40,603 bases of DNA from SAR202 cluster bacterium. Its GTDB lineage: Bacteria > Chloroflexota > Dehalococcoidia > Lucifugimonadales > VXLM01. Where the stretch lies: contig JAKUTR010000019.1 of the NCBI GenBank assembly GCA_022448725.1, positions 1 to 40,603 of the forward strand. Reading direction: 5' to 3'. Made by a program: the position numbers and the translations under genes. The notes beneath the pieces were generated by a model that was given only the letters and a program-made list of their open reading frames with translations, made no database searches and was not told the DNA's origin. This document shows, in pieces, positions 7,732-15,665 of the stretch. Position 1 is the stretch's first letter. Each line of letters opens with the position of its first letter.

Positions 7732-8505
7732 TTAAAGCCCTTGATCGGGTGTGCGTTGCAGTGTAATCATTCGGCTACGCCATACCTCGGTCACAATCCC
7801 TTGCAGTGCTTTTTGGTTTGGTCTACCGACTTCTAGAAGTCGCTTGAGCCTAGGAGTTTTCATACGACGGATGTAATCACAGCGTTTAACGAATCCTGTG
7901 ATCGTTTGGCGCTCCCCTCCTAGTAAAAGGTAGTCGAGATTTTCCTCGTATGGTCTTAAAATGTTCTGGGTTGTATCACATGTCTCGTCATACAACTCCC
8001 TAATTAATCGCTCTCGGCTACGCATGAATCTTCGCTGCGAGGAGCCTCCCGCTCGGTGCCTATTTTTGACGTAACGGGAGTCTGTTTTTGAAGCAATCAG
8101 TTTATTCCCATCAAGTACTCCTACAGCGTATCTACCTAGGCGGAGTAGTACAACTCCAATGGTGAGCTTGGTTTCTATAACACGTTGGAGCTCTGAGTGG
8201 TTGTAGTTTTCAAAAACTCTGGATTCCCTTACTGGAAAAGGTGGAGCGATGGCGACCACATCGTGATCCGAAGTGAAAATTACAACACCTGTGTCCGATA
8301 GGACGATATCTTTAGGCATAAATTTAAGTAGATGACCAATAGACTCTTTATGATAGTCCGACAAGGGTTGAAGCGCTTGTGGAGTCAGGTATATAGAACT
8401 CGTGAATTTTCCCATGGACCACTCAGTAAACAACTGGTGCATTTGCCTTCGGGTGATTGTTGAGCGGCAGACGATTTCGTATTCCGGATTGGTGGATCGA
8501 AGCAT
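7732..8505 (-). CDS. Vms1-like release factor (bacterial VLRF1 / acVLRF1 family)
   Basis: A 257-residue protein with an eRF1-domain-like core. The stretch VVLLRLGRYAVGVLDGNKLIASKTDSRYV is followed by RHRAGGSSQRRF (149-160), then a basic helix (MRSRERLIRELYDE) and a late LDYLLLGGERQTI strand-loop. The G-G-S-S-Q element matches the GxxQ motif (Q157) used by eukaryotic Vms1/ANKZF1 to cleave peptidyl-tRNA on stalled 60S subunits. Bacterial proteins with this architecture have been grouped as VLRF1 domains in Actinobacteria and Chloroflexi. I infer a ribosome-rescue or peptidyl-tRNA hydrolase role on the 50S subunit. It is divergent from rpiB with about 60 bases between the starts. The ATG at 8505 has no clear ribosome site, so an internal start such as ATG at codon 22 is possible. 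Confidence 0.72.
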   Translation of the reverse strand: MLRSTNPEYEIVCRSTITRRQMHQLFTEWSMGKFTSSIYLTPQALQPLSDYHKESIGHLLKFMPKDIVLSDTGVVIFTSDHDVVAIAPPFPVRESRVFENYNHSELQRVIETKLTIGVVLLRLGRYAVGVLDGNKLIASKTDSRYVKNRHRAGGSSQRRFMRSRERLIRELYDETCDTTQNILRPYEENLDYLLLGGERQTITGFVKRCDYIRRMKTPRLKRLLEVGRPNQKALQGIVTEVWRSRMITLQRTPDQGL

Positions 8506-8564
8506 GGAGCGATTCTACCACCGTACAGCCTATGGTAAGGTGTTTTCTTAGTAAGGAGGCAGCC

Positions 8565-9020
8565 GTGCGAGTTGCTATTGGTTTAGACCATGCTGGATTT
8601 CACATCCGTGATTTGGTTCTTGAACACCTTGTTAACCTAGGTCATGAAGTGGTTGACGAAGGAGCATACGATTATGACGCTAAGGACGACTTTCCGGACT
8701 TTGCTGAAGCTGTTGCGGACCGTGTTGCGAATGGTGATGCGGATAGGGGACTGGTCGTATGTGGTAGTGGAGTAGGAGCCTGTATAGCAGCAAACAAAGT
8801 TGCTGGTATTCGAGCTGGTACATGTCATGACACCTATTCTGCTCATCAGGGTGTGGAGCACGATGATATGAATATATTGTGTATCGGCTCACGTATTATA
8901 GGAGAAGAGGTTATAAAGGAAGTCATCAGTGCGTTCTTATCAGCGGAGTTCATTGATGAAGAGAAGTACCAGCGCCGTCTGAAAAAGGTACTCTCAATCG
9001 AGGCCCGTGGTGAACGTTAA
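8565..9020 (+). CDS. rpiB: Ribose-5-phosphate isomerase B
   Basis: Interconverts ribulose-5-phosphate and ribose-5-phosphate in the pentose phosphate pathway. The protein is 151 residues, the normal RpiB length, beginning VRVAIGLDHAGFHIRD. The catalytic cysteine C66 is in VVCGSGVGACIAANK, and the conserved GTCHDTYSAHQGVEHDDMN and LCIGSRIIG segments are intact. The start is GTG 8565 with AAGGAGG 6 bases upstream; a longer frame reaching back to 8457 would overlap the divergent neighbour and is not needed. Its stop codon abuts the stop of the convergent NHL gene with no gap. Confidence 0.95.
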   Translation: MRVAIGLDHAGFHIRDLVLEHLVNLGHEVVDEGAYDYDAKDDFPDFAEAVADRVANGDADRGLVVCGSGVGACIAANKVAGIRAGTCHDTYSAHQGVEHDDMNILCIGSRIIGEEVIKEVISAFLSAEFIDEEKYQRRLKKVLSIEARGER

Positions 9021-10070
9021 CTACATGTAATTGAGAGTTGGGACACGCAGTGGGGGCGTGACCTCGGTATCGGCCATTGGGTAAGCTTGCTTTTTATAGA
9101 TTTGGATGCGGTAGTGCTCGTAGTCTGGCACATACATATGGTATTGGCTATCTACTCGGACCGATCGAGGTCTAGCAAAGTATTTTTCAGGTTCTACAGG
9201 AGCAGTTTCTCGTATACGCCGCAGTTTGGCTGGACGCGTAAGCATGCGCTCAAGATTGGCAGCTGACATAGTTGCGTCACCCACGAACTTTTGTACAAAC
9301 CTCCCATCTGGTGTGAAGAGTTGTACGCGGTTGTTTCCCCAATCACAGATATACACGTCACCATCCTGATCGACTTCAACCGCTGATGGGCGGTAAAGCT
9401 GACCATCTTGGTGCCCAGATGTTCCAAATGAAGATATGAATTCCCCATCTTTGGTTAACTTTTGAATGCGGTCATTCCGCCAGTCAGCGATGTGAATAAA
9501 TCCCTCGTCATCAATCGTGATACCCCAGGGCATGTTGAACTTGCCCGGTTCGCTCCCAAGACCGCCGAAGCTAGATATGTGTCTGCCCTCCCAAGTGAAG
9601 CGTTGAATCCGATGGTTCATTGTGTCAACGACATAGACGGTGTCATCTCCATCGACTGCTATCCCTGCAGGACGGTTAAGTTGTCCTGAGCTTTGGCCAT
9701 GCTCACCCCATTTACCTAAATATTCTCCCCATTTTGTGAAGACCGAGATGCGGTGTGTTGCACTGTCAGAGATGAAGAGGCGCTGTTGTTGAGAGTCCAG
9801 CCTGATCTGAACAGGCCACATAAATGTTGCATCGCCAACGAAGTTATCGTCGTATGCCTTCCAGCCGAAGCTTCCAAGATTATCGTCATTTAGGTTTGTA
9901 ATTAGGATGGGGCCAGATTTTCCCTTTGTGTAATTACTGCCAGTTTGCAACACATATAAAACGCCATCATCAGAGATCGCTAGATCGACAGGGAAGTGCA
10001 TCCGCATGAACTCCCCAATTGTCTTCACGTATGGGAACCCGGCTCGAAGTAGAGCATACGGTCGAACCAT
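9021..10070 (-). CDS. NHL-repeat beta-propeller protein
   Basis: A 349-residue protein built from about six NHL repeats. The clearest units read NRPAGIAVDGDDTVYVVDTMNHRIQ (given here only as a pattern: P.GIAVD...VYV.D..NHRIQ.F), then MPWGITIDDEGFIHIADWRNDRIQ-type and RPSAVEVDQDGDVYICDWGNNRVQ-type units, between about residues 125 and 260. No signal peptide or membrane segment is seen, so it looks cytosolic or non-classically exported. NHL propellers bind proteins, RNA or small ligands, and some have lyase activity; no catalytic residues can be assigned here. It lies 63 bases downstream of the DUF1800 gene on the same strand and may share its transcript. Confidence 0.85.
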   Translation of the reverse strand: MVRPYALLRAGFPYVKTIGEFMRMHFPVDLAISDDGVLYVLQTGSNYTKGKSGPILITNLNDDNLGSFGWKAYDDNFVGDATFMWPVQIRLDSQQQRLFISDSATHRISVFTKWGEYLGKWGEHGQSSGQLNRPAGIAVDGDDTVYVVDTMNHRIQRFTWEGRHISSFGGLGSEPGKFNMPWGITIDDEGFIHIADWRNDRIQKLTKDGEFISSFGTSGHQDGQLYRPSAVEVDQDGDVYICDWGNNRVQLFTPDGRFVQKFVGDATMSAANLERMLTRPAKLRRIRETAPVEPEKYFARPRSVRVDSQYHMYVPDYEHYRIQIYKKQAYPMADTEVTPPLRVPTLNYM

Positions 10071-10133
10071 CTACGCCTCCATTTCCGTGATTTAATTTAC
10101 CTGCCAGGGCAGAGATGCATTTACCATTTTTCG

Positions 10134-11540
10134 CTAGTTAAGTTGGTATTCTCGAGTAGACACTATAAGTTGCAGCATGCGTAGCACTCTATATTCGTTG
10201 TCTACTCGTTTTGATTCGTCGTTCAGGTCGATAACCCGTTCTGCCTCTGCGAAATTTAGGAGCCCTAATATTGCTTCATCGCCGAGGGGTGCAGGTCGGA
10301 CCATTCTTACACATTCACCTACGAACTCTGCTGGAGACAAAGGCCCCATCTGCTGTAGTCTCTCAATAATGAGTCGAATACCCGGCTTCTCTGTATCGTC
10401 TAGTTCGTCGACAGCGAAGTTAATCCGAGAGTTAAGTGTGCCCCCATCTATCCAACCCTGACCGGTCTGCCAACCTTCAACGGTCAGAGGGTTCATGAGG
10501 CTTTGCCCCATCTGTCCAGCCATGCCACCAAAGCGGCTGAAGCCTATTGCAGGAGTTTGATAGTCACCGGTTAGCTTTAAAATCCCTGTGACAAGTTCGG
10601 TAGGACTTTTTACTCTAAGAAATCGTGAGTGTTTGAAGAATTCAGAGTTGAAAAGGGTTCTCAAAATCGTGCATATGTCACCATTAGATGCTAAGTAGGC
10701 TTGGACGAGGAGATCAATTGCTTGTGGGTCTTTCGGGGGGATCTCATTCCATGAAGAGACTGATGGTTCATCTGCTACGAAAAAACTATATAGATGACGG
10801 GCGATGAATATTGCCGTGGCGGGTTGCATCGAGATGATGTCAACGATATCTACTCCATCAAAGCTACCTGAGTGTCCGAGAAATTCTTTCTGTGACGTGT
10901 CATGTTCCTCAGGTTGATAAACGAAAGCTGAAGGATAGCCACCATATTTACTGCCAGCGCCTGGGATGGGTGTTTCTAGTGTCCACCCTGTGAATGCGTA
11001 AGCGGCTGCTTTGACGTCGGGCTCGGTGTAATTTCCTACCCCCATTGAGAAGAGTTCGAGCAATTCCCTGCCATAGTTTTCGTTAGGCTCATCTTTAAGG
11101 TTTTCGTTGTTGTCGAGCCAAAATAGCATGGCTGGGTCTCGAGATAACTCTGTAAGGATGTTGCGGATATCGGTCATCCCAATATTGCGGAACATTTTGA
11201 TTTGGTCTTGAGAGGATGGGGGATGAGCTGACTTCGCAAGGCCAGTGGCAAATACGTGATGCCAAAATAGAGTCGTCTTTTCCTGAAGGTGACGTTCAGA
11301 GTTGATCATCCGGTGCCACCAGTCCGGTCCAAACCCTTGCTGGCCCGTACCGTACCATCGTTCGAGAACATCGGTTTCTACATCTTGGACTAATTCTGGG
11401 TGGAGAAGGTCTTCAACGACTTCCGCATATGGTCTTTCGGCAAGCTTCTCTAACTCGTCTAGCCGCACTCCAAAGCCAGCTCGGCGCATGAGATGGGCAT
11501 AAAGGTCAAGGTCAGGAGTTGTGGAAGCTACCATGTGCAT
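10134..11540 (-). CDS. DUF1800 domain protein
   Basis: A 468-residue protein of the DUF1800 family. The family hallmarks are visible: HLMRRAGFGV near the N-terminus, W-x-H-R-M...EKTTLFWHHVFATG, ENYGRELLELFSMG, a 'DVKAAAYAFTGWT' segment, and the C-terminal QTGQGWIDGG and LIVSTREYQLN. The biochemical function of DUF1800 is not established. It usually sits next to a DUF1501 protein, often with a secretion signal; here both the signal and a DUF1501 neighbour are missing. Instead it lies between a sulfatase remnant and an NHL gene, all on the minus strand. The start is either ATG 11540 or the ATG two codons later. Confidence 0.92.
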   Translation of the reverse strand: MHMVASTTPDLDLYAHLMRRAGFGVRLDELEKLAERPYAEVVEDLLHPELVQDVETDVLERWYGTGQQGFGPDWWHRMINSERHLQEKTTLFWHHVFATGLAKSAHPPSSQDQIKMFRNIGMTDIRNILTELSRDPAMLFWLDNNENLKDEPNENYGRELLELFSMGVGNYTEPDVKAAAYAFTGWTLETPIPGAGSKYGGYPSAFVYQPEEHDTSQKEFLGHSGSFDGVDIVDIISMQPATAIFIARHLYSFFVADEPSVSSWNEIPPKDPQAIDLLVQAYLASNGDICTILRTLFNSEFFKHSRFLRVKSPTELVTGILKLTGDYQTPAIGFSRFGGMAGQMGQSLMNPLTVEGWQTGQGWIDGGTLNSRINFAVDELDDTEKPGIRLIIERLQQMGPLSPAEFVGECVRMVRPAPLGDEAILGLLNFAEAERVIDLNDESKRVDNEYRVLRMLQLIVSTREYQLN

Positions 11541-11649
11541 CTCCTGTGCGAATCGTATTCCACACCCGCTGCGTTTGCAAACGTGTTTGAATATACGAGT
11601 TGGAGGAATGATTGTCGGTTAGGCTAGGGGGGACAGTTTGTTCATATAT

Positions 11650-11880
11650 AGACACAGGCGTGGGCAGTGTTTCGTTGAAAACACGGTCTTCATGTGTACG
11701 TGAGAAGGCTCCAGTCATCAACTCTCGTCGGGCGGGGATGCACGAAGGCGTACTAATGTAGCTAATACCGTTGCCGATTAGTTGATCTGGAGTAGAGGGT
11801 AGTACTACTGGGTGTCCAAGTAAGCCAACTAATCGCCCAAACCAGTGATCGGCACATATCAAAAGAACATTGATGGGGAC
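11650..11880 (-). pseudogene. Fragment of a sulfatase N-terminus, in frame behind the intact sulfatase
   Basis: About 75 codons matching the start of the neighbouring sulfatase: LLICADHWFGRLVGLLGHP, then DQLIGNGISY, then TPSCIPARRELMTGAFSRTH and RVFNETLP, after which homology stops. It keeps the C-x-P-x-R active-site signature but lacks the catalytic core, a start with a ribosome site, and about five residues around the loop before the cysteine. It begins right after the sulfatase TAA (11893-11895), in the same frame and with no further stop until 11512. Bases 11661-11752 are 91/92 identical to 13137-13228 in the intact gene, whereas the flanking homologous part is only roughly 70 per cent identical. 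It is best explained as a decayed paralogue or partial duplication. Confidence 0.85.
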
Positions 11881-11892
11881 GGTCCAAGGTCC

Positions 11893-13374
11893 TTACATTC
11901 TCGAAGGCATGTTACTGGTAGGGCCTTCGTGGCCGAATCGCAGGCCCCGTTGGTTACCGAATGCTCGTGTATACAGTGGGTGGGGCACAGGATCTGGCTC
12001 AGGAGTGCCAATTAACTCACCATTCTCAATCCAGTCTAGATCATTACCGTACATGTTCTGCATTAGCAGGTTTGTAAGTTGACCGAGGATTTCCGCATGT
12101 GTGGCGTCGTCCGATATATCCTTTTGTTCCCGCGGATCTTCTTTCAGGTCAAACATTTGAAGATGGTTGCCTTCCGGATAGTAGATTAGTTTGTATCGAC
12201 TATCCCGAACCATGCGAGTGGGGCGTTGGTCTTCGCCATGTTCGCCATATATGTATGCTCGGGTCTTTTCACCTGTAAGCGAAAGACCTTCGACTGTTTT
12301 GGGAGTCTCGATTCCGCAGATTTCGGCTAGCGTAGGGAATACGTCTGCTTGAACAGCTAGGCGATCATCCCGCAGTCCCTGACCGATATCAGTCCGATTA
12401 GCTGGAGGCATCAGTATCATTGGGATTTTTGCCGAATTCTCATACATGACGCTCTTAGCAAAGAGTCCGTGGTTACCCAACATGTCCCCATGGTCTGAAG
12501 TAAACATGATCGCTGTGTTATCCAAGATACCTTCTTCTCGGAGCAGTCCAATAACTAGACGAATTTGATGGTCGATGTGCGTTGCTGACGCGTAGAAAGC
12601 TTGTCTAGCCATCCGTAGTGCATCTGTAGAGTACATACCTCTGCCTTGAGGCCGGGCTCGCAGTGCAAACGGCCAGGAGTCGGCGCTAGCTGACCAGTCT
12701 CCATAGTAAGGTTCGTCGATTACAACGTCCCGGTACATATCCAGATATTGCTGTAGGGGGGCAAGTGGAGGGTGAGGCGGACTGAAAGACATGTACCAAA
12801 AGCCCGGCTTGCGTGGATCGCGGCGGGCTATGAACTTGGACATCTCACGGACTGTCCAATTCGTTTGGTGGAGGTGTTCGGGTAAGTGCCATGGTCGGAC
12901 AGTGTAGTCATTGTTAGACATACCATGTCCATACTCCTCACCAGAAAAACCCTGCTCTTGCAGAAATAACTCGTAGTCGTCTTTGCTCATCCCAAACTGG
13001 TGGCGACCTTCTTCTAGAACGAGTACATCATCAAAGCCGATGCGGTCGCGTTGAGGGTAAACATGAAGCTTACCAACAGCGTAAGCTTGATAGCCGTTAT
13101 CACGGAACGTCTGAGCCATAGTAGGCAGATTTGGCATGGGCAGTGTTTCGTTGAAAACACGGTCTCCATGTGTACGTGAGAAGGCTCCAGTCATCAACTC
13201 TCGTCGGGCGGGGATGCACGAAGGCGTAGTAGTGTATGCGTTTGTGTACGCAACACCATTGCCGATCAGTTGATCCAGGGTAGGGGTTAGCACAGTTGGG
13301 TGCCCTAGTGCTCCAACTAGATCTCCGAACCAATGGTCAACACAGATGAGAACTACGTTTGGTCGGTTAGGCAT
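11893..13374 (-). CDS. Sulfatase (alkaline-phosphatase superfamily, type I formylglycine)
   Basis: A 493-residue sulfate-ester hydrolase. It opens PNVVLICVDHW, with metal aspartate D13. C53 in the C-x-P-x-R signature (SCIPARR, 52-58) is the residue oxidised to formylglycine. The second metal-site motif FTSDHGDMLGNHG is intact, followed by the family C-terminal part YKLIYYPEGNHLQMFDLKEDP. No signal peptide is present, so it is probably cytosolic and acts on imported substrate; the substrate is unknown, although the 'DMLG.HGLF.K' form is common in choline-sulfatase-like and arylsulfatase-like groups. No formylglycine-generating enzyme is in the window. It lies 17 bases upstream-to-downstream from the AI-2E permease gene on the same strand. 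A decayed paralogue follows it in frame. Confidence 0.93.
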   Translation of the reverse strand: MPNRPNVVLICVDHWFGDLVGALGHPTVLTPTLDQLIGNGVAYTNAYTTTPSCIPARRELMTGAFSRTHGDRVFNETLPMPNLPTMAQTFRDNGYQAYAVGKLHVYPQRDRIGFDDVLVLEEGRHQFGMSKDDYELFLQEQGFSGEEYGHGMSNNDYTVRPWHLPEHLHQTNWTVREMSKFIARRDPRKPGFWYMSFSPPHPPLAPLQQYLDMYRDVVIDEPYYGDWSASADSWPFALRARPQGRGMYSTDALRMARQAFYASATHIDHQIRLVIGLLREEGILDNTAIMFTSDHGDMLGNHGLFAKSVMYENSAKIPMILMPPANRTDIGQGLRDDRLAVQADVFPTLAEICGIETPKTVEGLSLTGEKTRAYIYGEHGEDQRPTRMVRDSRYKLIYYPEGNHLQMFDLKEDPREQKDISDDATHAEILGQLTNLLMQNMYGNDLDWIENGELIGTPEPDPVPHPLYTRAFGNQRGLRFGHEGPTSNMPSRM

Positions 13375-13391
13375 GGTAACTCCAATCCGAG

Positions 13392-14606
13392 TCAGATCTC
13401 ACTACTAGTCGCTTGATGCGGTGCAGTATCCGCAATGACTTCCAGTGGGCGTTCGTCACTCCACTGTTCATAGAAATATCTGAAGGAGTCACGAGCAATG
13501 CTTGTTGCAGGTACCACTGCTATAACGCCCACTAAGCCAAAGGTCTCACTTGCGATAATCAAGAGGGCCATTATGATCGCTGGGTGTAACCCGACAGCGT
13601 TGCCCTGTATACGGGGTACCAGTAAAGAATTCTCGATCAACTGGACACTGGTGTATATCAGGATAACCCACAAAAGTTTTTCTGGTGCAGTGGCTAGAGT
13701 TACAAGGATACCTGGGATGGCGCCAAGTATTGGACCGACCACTGGAATGGCCTCGGTGATACCTGCAGTTAGTCCAAGCAAGATGGCAAATTCTATATCA
13801 AGAATAAAAAGTCCTATAAAGACAATAATCCCAACGAAGAGCATTAGCGTAAGTTGGGCACGAACATAGGAGCCCAGCGAGCGGTTCGCTATTTGAACTA
13901 TCGCCTGGCAATGCTCACGCGCTTTGCCGGGGAAAAGGTTATATAGGTTGCGAACAATAAGTTCGTCGTCTTTTAACAAGTAAAAGAGGAGAACCGGGGT
14001 TATAGCTAGCCCCAGTACGAAAGTTAAGGTGTTGGCGACAACCCCTAGCCCGCGTGTGAGGAGTCCTTGGATGAATCCGATTACTAAATTGCCGATTTGG
14101 CCTGCATACTGCTCAGCTTGGTTTCTGAGATCTTCAGGAATCTCCCTAGAAATGCGGTCTACCGTACTCTCAACGACTTGGCGTGCCTCGCTGACAAACT
14201 CCGGTAAATTACTTACAAAGTCGCCCGATTGTCGAAAAGCCGGAGGTACAATTAAGAGCGCAATGGCTGCGATAATTCCAATCGCCACGACGTAAATAAC
14301 AGTGATCGCGACAACACGTGATGCGTGTGGGTATCGGTTGCGGAAAGGGATGATCTCTTCAATGCGTTTCACTGCAGGGAACAAAATGTATGCGGCAACA
14401 CCGCTGATGATAAAGGGAAAAAGCGCGTTCCTTGAAACATAGAGGAGGGCTACCACGACCAAGACCGTTGCCAAAACCAGAACAAACCGCTTCCGTTGAT
14501 TCGTTCCGAGTGCCCCGAGTGCCGTAAAGCTCTCCCATGAAGAGAGATTCTCTGACTGTTCTGTGCCCACGATGGTGTGCACTATACCATGCATGACTTG
14601 CAGCAT
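13392..14606 (-). CDS. AI-2E family transporter (PerM/TqsA-like permease)
   Basis: A 404-residue integral membrane protein. Hydrophobic segments start with VLVLATVLVVVALLYVS (about 42-60) and FIISGVAAYILFPAV, with a third around IAAIALLIVPPAF. A soluble, partly helical stretch follows (FVSNLPEFVSEARQVVE ... EQYAGQIGNLV). The conserved family core comes next: LGLAITPVLLFYLLKDDE, then LGLTAGITEAIPVVGPILG (the P-x-x-G-P motif) and LVPRIQGNAVGLHPAIIM. About eight membrane spans are expected. Family members export small molecules or act as antiporters; the cargo here is unknown. The first 30 residues are poorly conserved and ATG 14606 has no good ribosome site, so translation may begin further in. 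Confidence 0.9.
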   Translation of the reverse strand: MLQVMHGIVHTIVGTEQSENLSSWESFTALGALGTNQRKRFVLVLATVLVVVALLYVSRNALFPFIISGVAAYILFPAVKRIEEIIPFRNRYPHASRVVAITVIYVVAIGIIAAIALLIVPPAFRQSGDFVSNLPEFVSEARQVVESTVDRISREIPEDLRNQAEQYAGQIGNLVIGFIQGLLTRGLGVVANTLTFVLGLAITPVLLFYLLKDDELIVRNLYNLFPGKAREHCQAIVQIANRSLGSYVRAQLTLMLFVGIIVFIGLFILDIEFAILLGLTAGITEAIPVVGPILGAIPGILVTLATAPEKLLWVILIYTSVQLIENSLLVPRIQGNAVGLHPAIIMALLIIASETFGLVGVIAVVPATSIARDSFRYFYEQWSDERPLEVIADTAPHQATSSEI

Positions 14607-14912
14607 ATGTCTGAGAGGTGAGATCAGATATGAGAGGCAGGGCGATGGTAGCCTCTCCGAAATATTAGAGGCCCTATGCGTGTTCGAAAATGTGCGGATC
14701 GATCTTAAGGGTAACTGTTGGTAAAAAAGTGCGAGGAGGCGTCCTACGGAGAACCGATTTTATAAAGATTTACCGAGAATTCCACATAGTGTGTTAATCG
14801 ACTGGACAGACTTTGTCTCCCATTTAGGAGCACGAACCATCATTAGTTAGCCGTATTGGACTCATGTTTGGTCACCCTGTACCCTCAGTTTTACTAACAG
14901 CAGGGGGTTCAT
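14607..14912. other. Divergent intergenic region
   Basis: These 306 bases separate the divergent AI-2E permease and P-loop kinase genes and must contain both promoters. I see no RNA gene, strong repeat or convincing -35/-10 pair; AGAC-TTT-GTCT near 14808-14818 is too short to claim. A ribosome site (AGGGGG) precedes the kinase ATG. Confidence 0.4.
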
Positions 14913-15665
14913 ATGAAGCTAATAATCGTTGGGTGTGAACATGTTGGGAAAACGACACTTGCTGATGGTGTTTCTCGATGGCTTGCTGAAATCACAGGAT
15001 ATAGCCGATCCTTCCACGACCACTTTACCGTGCCATCGCCTGAAGTTAGTGGTAAGGATCGGGAATTATTTATGCAGATGAGCCCCAAGTTCAAAGAGAA
15101 GTTTCAGCGGTACCAGATCGACTACCATGCCGGAGGTGCATTCTCAAGCGACAATGACCATATGCTTGTTGGTTACCATATTGAGGAAGCAGTCTATGCC
15201 CCACTTTATTATGGCTATGGAGGAAAAGGTCAATACGCTGAGCGTTCTTCGTTTGCTAGGCGTGTGGAACAGGGCATTATGCGAGAGGCACCGGATACAA
15301 TTCTTGTACTTCTCACTGCTAAACCTGACATCATAAAGGGGCGAATGCGACAAGATCCGCTGCCGCGTGATCAGTCAGGGCGCCGACCTGGCCTGCTTCG
15401 AAGCGAGCACGTAGAGGATGTCCTGCATCAGTTTGAAGAGGAGTTCACGGCTAGCCTGATTAGGCGTAAATTCAGGATAGACAACTCGGATCTTACACCG
15501 GACGAGACATTGTCAGAGTTTGTTTGGAAAGCTCAGAAGCATCTGTCAGCTTTAGACAGAACCCGAATCCTCGCACGGGATGCCATGACTAGGCGTGGCG
15601 ATGCCCGTGCGCCTGTCGTTGAACATGATAAGACAGTACCACCCGATGAGCGGATTAAGTTGTAG
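14913..15665 (+). CDS. P-loop kinase, (deoxy)nucleoside/nucleotide kinase-like
   Basis: A 250-residue P-loop NTPase with Walker A GCEHVGKTT (G7-T15), a following helix, and an aromatic, acidic central region (DYHAGGAFSSDNDHMLVGYH). Next comes a strand ILVLLTAKPDIIKGRM, positioned like the strand before the lid of thymidylate kinase and deoxynucleoside kinases. The lid-like part is RQDPLPRDQSGRRPG. A C-terminal tail of about 45 residues is hydrophilic. The substrate cannot be fixed: thymidylate-kinase-like is the best structural guess, but the DRX/ERH signatures are not clear. It is monocistronic, and its last 11 bases overlap the convergent amidohydrolase gene. Confidence 0.6.
   Translation: MKLIIVGCEHVGKTTLADGVSRWLAEITGYSRSFHDHFTVPSPEVSGKDRELFMQMSPKFKEKFQRYQIDYHAGGAFSSDNDHMLVGYHIEEAVYAPLYYGYGGKGQYAERSSFARRVEQGIMREAPDTILVLLTAKPDIIKGRMRQDPLPRDQSGRRPGLLRSEHVEDVLHQFEEEFTASLIRRKFRIDNSDLTPDETLSEFVWKAQKHLSALDRTRILARDAMTRRGDARAPVVEHDKTVPPDERIKL

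Noticed and set aside
11512-11862. The sulfatase fragment as a functional 116-residue protein
   Set aside because: Only about the first 70 residues match a sulfatase, there is no start with a ribosome site, and the rest is unrelated sequence running into the DUF1800 gene.
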